DNA of 5,273 nt from Actinomycetes bacterium (GTDB lineage: Bacteria > Actinomycetota > Acidimicrobiia > Acidimicrobiales > Acidimicrobiaceae): assembly GCA_021792075.1 (NCBI GenBank), contig JAJYVK010000153.1, forward strand, positions 1 to 5,273, in the 5' to 3' direction. Position numbers and translations under genes: made by a program. Positions 1-5,273 of the stretch are shown here, piece by piece (the first letter of the stretch is position 1; every line of letters begins with the position of its first letter). The notes beneath the pieces were generated by a model that was not told the DNA's origin, made no database searches, and worked only from the letters and a program-made list of their open reading frames with translations.

Positions 1-600
1 CTCGATGGTTGCTGAGGCCAAGAGAAACAGAGGTGCGTTTCGTCTGATATATGGCGGCTCTCCACTCGAAGCCATGGCGCTGGTACAGGAGCTCCCCAAG
101 GCTGATATTAGGAAAGTTCGCTCGGTGTCACGACATAACCCAGAGCATCGTGACTCCTTGAATATGATCGATGCCGCTCTGGTGGAGTCGCGGGACCACC
201 GTTGCGGACCAGAGCGAGTGCCTGTTGTGAGCGAAAAGCGTCGCAGAACTCTCAAAGTCAGGGAATGTCTTTCTCTAGAGAAATTCATTATTCCAACGAC
301 GACCGGCCCCCACAGTCTTCACGATGTCGGAGAAGGCCTCAAGTTCCAAATCGAGCTAAGGAGATGGGGATATGTGCCGGCTGTGCCCAGGATCAAGACC
401 TTCCTCAGGCATTCCGCAAGGTGGCTCCAGGGGTGCTGGCCGCTTGCAACGAGAAACGTTGCGAAACGTGTGAAACCGCTGTTCTTGACGGCAAGCCGGA
501 TCATGGGTTTTCTAGCATTACCGCTTTCGAGCGGAGGCATGCTCGGCAATGACGATTTTCGCGGGTGGGTAAGGCGTAATTGCTCGCGTTGGACGTGTGG
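1..600 (+). pseudogene. Decayed phthalate dioxygenase reductase-like (VanB-type) oxidoreductase, 3' part
   Basis: This is a remnant of an iron-sulfur flavoprotein reductase, which normally passes electrons from NAD(P)H through FMN and a [2Fe-2S] cluster to an aromatic-ring oxygenase or O-demethylase. The window opens inside the NAD-binding domain. Codons beginning at position 2 read FRLIYGG near 38-58 and CGPE at 203-214, as in this family, and then FQIELRR at 344-364, typical of the start of the C-terminal ferredoxin domain. The match then moves to the frame of position 391 (DQDLPQAF, then C-N-E-K-R-C-E-T-C at 445-471, then AVLDGKPDH to about 504), giving the C-x4-C-x2-C cluster motif. It moves again near 540-550 to GNDDFRGWV, where the expected fourth Cys is Trp (566-568), and LLALDV near 580-597 resembles the family's C-terminus. 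Several frameshifts plus a lost ligand argue for true decay rather than a single sequencing error. The 5' end lies outside the window. The family call is from remembered motifs. Confidence 0.72.
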
Positions 601-808
601 ACGAATTTGGCGTGGCGTATTGGTTAGGGGGTCATATTGAGGTATCGCGTACTGGGAGAGTAATCGAATTCGATGGACAGTTTCGGAGAGCTTTACATCC
701 GTGAATACTGAAAATCGAAATGATTTATGGCAGCTGAAACTAATGAAGTCTACGATCGTGGCCTGAGAGCGAGGTGCTCAATGAAGAGCCACGGGAGATG
801 GGGGAAAA
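601..808 (+). other. Intergenic region before the transporter operon
   Basis: No convincing gene is visible here. Open frames crossing it (for example from an ATG at 727) give low-complexity, Arg-rich translations that run on as shadows inside the next gene. The operon promoter should lie here or further upstream. A TTGAGG at 637-642 and a TTTACA at 692-697 could be -35 elements, but neither has a good -10 partner at the usual spacing, so no promoter is called. The only structure seen is the inverted repeat listed separately at 757-793. No factor-independent terminator for the upstream pseudogene is apparent. Confidence 0.5.
757..793 (+). promoter_or_regulatory. Possible leader hairpin before the binding-protein gene
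   Basis: CGTGGC at 757-762 is the reverse complement of GCCACG at 788-793. Inside the loop, GAGC at 767-770 can pair with GCTC at 776-779 across a five-base loop, giving a nested stem. The outer 3' arm directly abuts the purine-rich G-run region (793-804) that would serve as ribosome binding site for the start at 809, so the structure could affect translation initiation. The arms are short and chance occurrence is quite possible. No T-run follows, so it is not a classical terminator. Confidence 0.22.
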
Positions 809-2143
809 GTGGAAGAAGAGCAAATCGAACAAGGAATGTCACGCCGAACCCTGTTGAAGGGAATTGTCGGTGGCGCGGCGGTTCTTGCCGGCGGCGGGAT
901 CTTGGCAGCGTGTGGGACATCCGCTTTGAAAGGAAGTGGAACAAGCACAAACACCAAGGACATTTTGATTGGGTATGTAAGTCCGCAAACTGGCAGTTTG
1001 GCGGGTTTTGCAACTCCAGACAACTACATACTAGGCCTTATCAGGGCGTCGGCTCCATTCAAAAAGGGAGTTACAAAAGGTGGCACCACTTATCATTTCC
1101 AAATTATCGAAGCTGATAGCCAGTCTGATCCCAACCGAGCTTCGCAGGTGGCAAAGAACTTGATTCTTCAGAATCACGTGGACATGATCGTCACCAGCTC
1201 AGCACCGGAGACTGCAAACCCAGTTGCCGATGTTTGTGAGGCTCAAGGTGTTCCATGTGTAGCAACCGTCGTGCCGTGGGAATCCTGGTACTTTGGCAGA
1301 GGTGCGAAACCCGGTTCAACTTTCACCTACACGACGATGTTCTTTTTTGGACTTAAGGAGTTCGCTGGAACCTTCATACCAATGTGGAATAGGATTCAGA
1401 GTCAGACCAATGCCAACAAGGTAGTCGGGGCAATGTGGCCAAATGACGCAGACGGTACCGCCTTCAGGCAGGGCTGGCCTCCATACATCAAGCAAGCTGG
1501 CTACACTCTCGTGGACGGTGGCGCATACCAGGATGGTCAGACCGATTACACGTCCATGATATCGCAGTTCAAAGCGAGTAACGCTGACTTTTATGTAAAT
1601 GGGCCTATACCGCCCGACTTCAATGTTTTCTAAAAGCAGGCCAACCAGCAGGGTTACAAGCCCAAGCTGGCAACTGTCGCCAAGGTGCTTCTGTTCCCTG
1701 CCGACACGGTCGCCCTTGGGTCATTGGTCAACAACATTGCAACTGACGCTTGGTGGACTCCATATAGCCCATACAGGTCATCGCTGGATGGTCTGACCGC
1801 GAAAGCGTTAGCGGACGGGTTCCAGACCTCTTCTGGAAACCAGTGGACCCAAGCGTTAGGTTCTACCTACGCTTTGTTCGAGGTGGCATATCAGGCATTT
1901 GCCCATGCAAGTGATCCGCACGATGCGAAGGAGGTGGCCAGTCAGCTGCGAACCATGAATATCCAATCCATGTGCGGACCCTTGAATTTTGCTGGAGGTC
2001 CAGTTCCAGGCGTCGCAATCATAGAGCCGGTTGGCGTTCAGTGGAAGAAGGGCACACAGTACCCGTGGTCCCAGTATGTCGTCGACAACACGTTGAACCC
2101 GGAAGTCCCCATAAATGGAACGCTGGAACCTACGTACACGTAA
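809..2143 (+). pseudogene. HAAT-family ABC transporter substrate-binding lipoprotein, interrupted by in-frame TAA
   Basis: This would be the extracytoplasmic solute-binding protein (type I fold, Peripla_BP_6-like) of the Liv-type transporter encoded downstream. Reading from GTG 809, SRRTLLK at residues 11-17 is a twin-arginine motif. A Gly/Ala-rich hydrophobic stretch follows, then a lipobox LAAC ending at Cys35, so the product would be Tat-exported and lipid-anchored. The mature part starts with DILIGYVSPQTGSLAG (51-66), the usual opening of this family, and holds a PWESWYFG segment near 156-163. An ochre codon at 1631-1633 ends the frame after 274 residues. The same frame then continues with KQANQQGYKPKLATVAK and another 168 codons to TAA 2141-2143. 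The whole would be about 444 codons, a normal family length. GTG 809 follows a G-run (800-804) by four bases. ATG 836 is an alternative start giving MSRRTLLK, but its AAGGA sits too close. The gene may be inactivated by nonsense mutation, read through, or affected by a base error. The substrate is unknown. Confidence 0.85.
1631..1633 (+). other. In-frame ochre stop inside the substrate-binding protein gene
   Basis: The codons around this point read TTC-TAA-AAG-CAG. The sequence on both sides belongs to one binding-protein frame without any shift, so this is a nonsense change and not an indel. A single substitution would give it from a Tyr codon. From Trp (TGG) it would need two steps. The aromatic residue I would expect after the Phe in this family (F-W/Y-K-Q) is from memory, so the ancestral residue is uncertain. 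Confidence 0.85.
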
Positions 2144-2949
2144 TGGAAAACACACCCTTACTTGAATTGGTTGGAATTGTAAAGCGGTTCAATAAAGTCA
2201 GCGTCGCTGAGGGCCTCGCCTTCAGCGTCGCTGAGGGCGAGGCAGTTGGCATTGTCGGCCCGAATGGAGCAGGTAAGACGAGTCTCTTTGGCGTGATCAG
2301 TGGTGAACTGCGCCAAGATGCTGGGGAAGTCCGTCTAGGGGGTGAACTTTTAAACAAACGTGATTCTGCGGACAGGTGCAGAATGGGAATCGGCAGGACA
2401 CATCAGATACCGCGCCCTTTTCAACAAATGACCGTCTTTGAAAACGTGCTGGTGGCGGCGCATCAGGGAGCTGGATTAAAGGGTCGGTCAGCAAGCGATC
2501 TCGCAGCCTCTGTTCTGTACGAAACGGGCTTGTACGACGTTGCCAACCGGCTGGCCGGCCGGCTGGGGTTGTTGCACCGGAAACGGCTTGAGCTTGCCAG
2601 GGCTCTTGCAACCAAGCCCAGGATTTTATTGTTGGATGAGGTGGCCGGAGGGTTGACCGATCCAGAGGTAAATGAGCTGATAACAATTGTGCTCAACGCC
2701 CGGAAAACAGGAATGGCAGTTATCTGGATAGAACATGCGGTGCGAGCCCTTGTTGAGACGGTTGACCGGCTGATCTGCATCGCCGGTGGATTGATTATTG
2801 GCGATGGGAAACCGGCTCAGGTCCTGGCAATGTCCGACGTAAAGGAGTTATTCCTTGGTACCGAACCAGGAGAAGAGGGTGCTCTCCATCTCGAGCATTA
2901 CACATCTCATCGCCAGTCCGATAATTCAGAGAATCGACAGGGGTCATGA
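2143..2949 (+). CDS. livG: LivG-like ABC transporter ATP-binding protein
   Basis: This is one of the two cytoplasmic ATPases that drive the LivH/LivM-type permease pair. The protein has 268 residues, normal for LivG. Walker A is GPNGAGKT at 39-46. The Q-loop region is RTHQ at 85-88, followed by MTVFENV. Walker B is ILLLDE at 161-166, followed by the D-loop AGGLTD. The switch His is H198 in WIEHAV. The ABC signature is unusual: where LSGGQ is expected there is LGLLH (141-145) followed by RKRLELARAL. A LivG-like subgroup with a similar LTLLDRKRLE motif exists as far as I recall, so this need not mean loss of function. The start ATG overlaps the upstream stop (TAATG) and shows no clear Shine-Dalgarno, so translation probably depends on coupling. 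A longer open frame reaching back to 1972 is not used. Which solute is carried is not known; the symbol gives the family only. Confidence 0.93.
   Translation: MENTPLLELVGIVKRFNKVSVAEGLAFSVAEGEAVGIVGPNGAGKTSLFGVISGELRQDAGEVRLGGELLNKRDSADRCRMGIGRTHQIPRPFQQMTVFENVLVAAHQGAGLKGRSASDLAASVLYETGLYDVANRLAGRLGLLHRKRLELARALATKPRILLLDEVAGGLTDPEVNELITIVLNARKTGMAVIWIEHAVRALVETVDRLICIAGGLIIGDGKPAQVLAMSDVKELFLGTEPGEEGALHLEHYTSHRQSDNSENRQGS
2199..2238 (+). repeat. Two copies of a 16-base direct repeat, 24-base period, inside the LivG-like gene
   Basis: CAGCGTCGCTGAGGGC occurs at 2199-2214 and again at 2223-2238, exactly in frame (24-base step). The protein shows this as SVAEGLAF followed by SVAEGEAV, just before Walker A. 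This segment is the beta-strand region that normally reads something like V-x-x-V-S-F-x-V-x-x-G-E, so the likeness may be partly due to family constraint, with local conversion or slippage making the bases identical. Confidence 0.6.
2939..2943 (+). promoter_or_regulatory. Ribosome binding site deciding the LivF-like start
   Basis: AGGGG lies two bases before the first ATG (2946) and five bases before a second in-frame ATG (2949). The second spacing is the more usual one, so translation may begin at 2949, giving a protein one Met shorter and a one-base TGATG overlap with the upstream gene. Confidence 0.45.
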
Positions 2950-3695
2950 TGAGCACGGACAACGGCAGACCTCTGCTAGAAGTAGAAGATCTGACCGTGA
3001 ATTATGGCCAGCTGACCGCCCTTGACGGGGTGAGCTTCGCGGTCGAGGAGTCGAGCATATTCGCCGTGATCGGTGCGAATGGCGCGGGAAAGTCTACGCT
3101 CATGCGTACTGTGGCAGGACTCCACCGGCCAGTTAAGGGAAGAATTTTCCTGGATGGAGCTGATGTTACTTCAGTGCCGGCCCACCTGAGGGTGGAGAGG
3201 GGGATTGCCCTTGTCCCGGAGGGCAGGCGGCTCTTCTCATCTTTGAGTGTCGAGGAGAACCTTCTCACCGGCTCCTATAGAGCAAGGAAGGGTCCGTGGA
3301 CATTGGCAAGGATATACGAGATGTTTCCATGGATGCCTTCACGCAGGACACAACGGGCTTCACTTTTGTCAGGCGGCGAGCAACAGGCGGTTGCAATCAG
3401 CAGGGCGCTGTTATCGAATCCCAAGCTTCTTCTGATTGACGAGTTGTCTTTAGGTCTTGCTCCAATTGTTGTCCGCAGCATATACAGCTCCTTCAACGCC
3501 CTTCTTGAGTCCGGCCTTACTGTGCTGCTTGTGGAGCAGGACGTTTCGCAGGCGCGTTCCATCGCTTCACATATTCATTGTCTTTTGGAGGGCAGAACGA
3601 CACTTTTTGGCGGCCCGCGAGATTTTAGCGCTTCGGAGATCGAAGCAGCATATTTTGGCATAGCAAAACCGGACTTAGAATTGGGGACTACGTGA
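2946..3695 (+). CDS. livF: LivF-like ABC transporter ATP-binding protein
   Basis: This is the second cytoplasmic ATPase, expected to pair with the LivG-like subunit. The protein has 249 residues, slightly longer than the usual LivF of about 235-240. Walker A is GANGAGKS at 43-50. The Q-loop region has the LivF-typical VPEGRRLF (90-97) followed by SVEENL. The signature is canonical, LSGGEQQ at 141-147, in contrast to its partner. Walker B is LLLIDE at 161-166 with LSLGLAP after it, and VLLVEQD (193-199) is the switch region, which lacks His as is common in LivF. The first ATG overlaps the livG stop by four bases; the second ATG at 2949 has better ribosome-binding spacing. The stop overlaps the next gene's GTG. 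The canonical signature suggests that this subunit contributes one complete ATP site even if the LivG-side motif is weak. Confidence 0.95.
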   Translation: MMSTDNGRPLLEVEDLTVNYGQLTALDGVSFAVEESSIFAVIGANGAGKSTLMRTVAGLHRPVKGRIFLDGADVTSVPAHLRVERGIALVPEGRRLFSSLSVEENLLTGSYRARKGPWTLARIYEMFPWMPSRRTQRASLLSGGEQQAVAISRALLSNPKLLLIDELSLGLAPIVVRSIYSSFNALLESGLTVLLVEQDVSQARSIASHIHCLLEGRTTLFGGPRDFSASEIEAAYFGIAKPDLELGTT

Positions 3696-4561
3696 GCTGG
3701 GTCAATGCTCTAATCCAAGGCATCTTCTTAGGTGGATTATTTGTGCTATTTGCCGCGGGGCTATCGCTGCTCTTCGGTGTTATGGAAGTTATAAATCTTG
3801 CACACGGGGATATCGCTGTTGCTGCAGGATATCTGGCGGTCGTTCTCATTCCAATTCTTCACATTCCGGCAATCTGGATATTTATAGTAGTTGTGCCGAT
3901 CTTTGTGGTAATCGGCTATCTCGTGCAACGGCTGCTATTTCAGCCAAGTCTGAAATCTGGATCCCTGACAACCTTGCTGGTCACCTTCGGACTCTCGGTG
4001 ATAATTGAAAACCTTCTCCTGGAAGGTTTCTCCGCAAATAGCCATTCACTTTCTATCGGCCGACTGGGGTCAGGCGCTTTCAGGATCACCAGCCAATTGT
4101 CGATTTCATATCTCTCAGTGACAATTCTCCTTGTAGCGATTGCGACAATTGTACTTATTCAACTTGGACTTTCAAGGACAAAGACCGGGCGGATCATACG
4201 CGCGGTTGCCGATGACCGAGAGGCGGCTCAACTTATTGGTGCAGACTACAAACATGTGTTTGGAATCGCCGCGGGAGTGGCCTTCGCGACAGTGGCGCTT
4301 GCAGGACTCGCCTTGTCGATGTACTCGCAGATCACACCCTCGGCAGGCCCAACTTATCTGATCTACGGGTTTGAGGCCGTGGTAATCGGCGGACTCGGAT
4401 CGCTCTGGGGTACCTTGGCAGGCGGTATCGTGCTGGGAGTGGCAGCCACTATTGGACTCGTCGCGAGCGCCAATTTTGGAGCACTCGCCCCACATCTGGT
4501 CTTTCTTGCGATTCTCGCAATTCGGCCGCAGGGCTTCTTCCCAAAGAAGGCACTGGCATGA
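3692..4561 (+). CDS. livH: LivH-like ABC transporter permease
   Basis: This integral membrane protein forms half of the translocation path for the solute. It has 289 residues, the normal LivH length. About eight hydrophobic stretches are visible, with early ones near residues 8-30, 41-55 and 60-82. Family marks are INLAHGD at 34-40, the cytoplasmic coupling segment TKTGRIIRAVADDREAAQLIGAD-like at 163-185, which contacts the ATPases, FEAVVIGGLGSLWGTLAGG near 227-245, and the closing RPQGFF at 278-283. The start is GTG at 3692, overlapping the livF stop by four bases (GTGA). A GGGGA at 3683-3687 lies four bases upstream as ribosome binding site. The stop overlaps the next start by four bases (ATGA). 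All key segments are present and the frame is intact, so nothing here suggests decay. Confidence 0.95.
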   Translation: MSWVNALIQGIFLGGLFVLFAAGLSLLFGVMEVINLAHGDIAVAAGYLAVVLIPILHIPAIWIFIVVVPIFVVIGYLVQRLLFQPSLKSGSLTTLLVTFGLSVIIENLLLEGFSANSHSLSIGRLGSGAFRITSQLSISYLSVTILLVAIATIVLIQLGLSRTKTGRIIRAVADDREAAQLIGADYKHVFGIAAGVAFATVALAGLALSMYSQITPSAGPTYLIYGFEAVVIGGLGSLWGTLAGGIVLGVAATIGLVASANFGALAPHLVFLAILAIRPQGFFPKKALA

Positions 4562-5273
4562 GCAGTAACCTTGGCGTGGTGACTCGATCCCAATATTCGG
4601 GATACTACCTGGGCATCGTTGGCCTTGTCGCAGTGGTAGCATTGGCCGCTCTGCCTTACCTGGTGGCGCAGGGGTTTACCAATACCCTGGTAAACCTGTT
4701 CATTCTGTTGACGCTTGCAAACATGTGGAATGTCTTGGCGGGTTATGGCGGACTCGTATCGGTCGGGCAACAGGCGTTTATCGGCGTAGGGGCGTATACC
4801 GTGCTTCTGATGGCTCAGCACGGCGTTGAGCCGTTTTTGGCAATTCCCGTCGCAATGGTCGTCGGGGCGGTATTCGCGGTTCCAGTTTCTTGGTTCCTGT
4901 TTCGTCTCACCGGAGGCTATTTCGCAATTGCCACATGGGTAGTTGCGGTTATTGCGGGGATTGTCATAACCGGGATTCCATCGCTGGGTGGTGGGACCGG
5001 AGCCTCGCTGCCAGGCCTGCAGTCTATGAACTCTGTTCTGCTGGGCGCATTCACATACTGGGCCAGCCTTGCAGTGGTACTTGTGTCTCTTATCGGTGTG
5101 TATCTGCTGTTGCGCAGTCGTCTGGGACTTGCCTTGACCGCTGTGAGAGATAACGAAATAGGTGCCAGAAGCATAGGCGTCAAGGTGACCCGGGCTAAGC
5201 GGATCGTCTATCTGATCTCTGCAGCCGGCTGCGCCGGCGCAGGCGCTCTAATAGCGATTAGTCAGCTCAATGT
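4558..5273 (+). CDS. livM: LivM-like ABC transporter permease, 3' end outside window
   Basis: This is the second permease subunit, partner of the LivH-like protein. Translation from ATG 4558 stays open for 238 codons to the window edge without a stop, while LivM proteins usually have 300-350 residues, so roughly the last quarter to third is missing. It opens MSSNLGVVTRSQ, followed by hydrophobic stretches near 15-35 and 42-62. Recognisable family segments are NVLAGYGGLVSVGQQAFIGVG (58-78), LTGGYFAIATW (117-127), GGGTGASLPG (144-153) and the cytoplasmic coupling segment with AVRDNEIGARSIGV (195-208). The start overlaps the livH stop by four bases (ATGA). LivM start regions vary, but no better start is seen. 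Further genes of the operon, if any, lie beyond the window. Confidence 0.94.
   Translation, partial: MSSNLGVVTRSQYSGYYLGIVGLVAVVALAALPYLVAQGFTNTLVNLFILLTLANMWNVLAGYGGLVSVGQQAFIGVGAYTVLLMAQHGVEPFLAIPVAMVVGAVFAVPVSWFLFRLTGGYFAIATWVVAVIAGIVITGIPSLGGGTGASLPGLQSMNSVLLGAFTYWASLAVVLVSLIGVYLLLRSRLGLALTAVRDNEIGARSIGVKVTRAKRIVYLISAAGCAGAGALIAISQLN

Noticed and set aside
202..552. Open frame of 116 codons with several Cys residues, looking like a small zinc or iron-sulfur protein
   Set aside because: Only the part from about 391 on matches the ferredoxin end of the decayed reductase. The N-terminal part is out-of-frame sequence, and there is no sensible start, so it is a piece of the pseudogene and not a separate gene.
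5..640. Open frame of 211 codons as an intact gene
   Set aside because: Its first 120 residues fit the reductase, but the rest leaves the family's frame and turns into a Trp/Arg-rich translation. The window also begins inside the gene, so the Met at 5 is internal.
1972..2142. N-terminal extension of the LivG-like ATPase
   Set aside because: The extension lies out of frame over the end of the binding-protein gene. LivG homologues begin close to the MENTPLLEL segment at 2143.
1685..2143. Separate gene for the C-terminal half of the binding protein starting at GTG 1685
   Set aside because: It has no signal peptide, its ribosome binding spacing is poor, and the codons from 1634 to 1684 also fit the family, so it continues the interrupted gene.
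2547..2566. GC-rich repeat CCGGCTGG-CCGG-CCGGCTGG containing a palindrome
   Set aside because: It encodes ordinary LivG sequence (RLAGRLG) and has no T-run, so it is taken as coding coincidence and not a terminator or recombination site.
4172..4821. Two reverse-strand open frames of 152-156 codons opposite the permease genes
   Set aside because: They lie antisense to clearly conserved LivH/LivM coding sequence, have no recognisable motifs and share no operon logic, so they are shadows.

Overview
The window is the decayed end of one gene followed by most of an ABC-transporter operon, all on the + strand. The transporter is of the branched-chain amino acid / amide (HAAT, Liv-type) class. The genome has moderate GC. 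The Tat-type lipoprotein signal on the binding protein and the style of the proteins fit a bacterium such as an actinobacterium (for example Acidimicrobiia-like), but this placement is a weak guess from protein style alone.

Positions 1 to about 600 hold the 3' part of a broken gene. Its pieces, spread over two reading frames, resemble the C-terminal half of a phthalate dioxygenase reductase / vanillate demethylase reductase (VanB-like). An NAD-domain remnant with a CGPE motif is followed by a plant-type [2Fe-2S] domain with C-x4-C-x2-C. Frameshifts, internal stops and a Trp where the fourth cluster Cys is expected show it is a pseudogene. Positions 601-808 are non-coding and contain a possible hairpin just before the next gene.

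Positions 809-2143 encode a periplasmic-type substrate-binding lipoprotein interrupted by an in-frame TAA at 1631. Homology-like sequence continues in the same frame to the natural stop at 2141-2143. Then come two cytoplasmic ATPases (LivG-like 2143-2949, LivF-like 2946-3695) and two permeases (LivH-like 3692-4561, LivM-like 4558 to the window end, incomplete). Every junction overlaps by 1 or 4 bases, so these genes form one translationally coupled operon.

Together the operon would bind a solute outside the membrane, pass it through the LivH/LivM heterodimer and power this with the LivG/LivF pair. The substrate cannot be read from the sequence. The neighbouring oxygenase-reductase remnant makes an aromatic acid a reasonable guess. 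With the binding protein interrupted, the system may be inactive, or may rely on read-through or on another binding protein. I see no previously undescribed system here. The points worth a second look are the nonsense codon in an otherwise intact operon, the decayed reductase, and the unusual ABC signature of the LivG-like ATPase.
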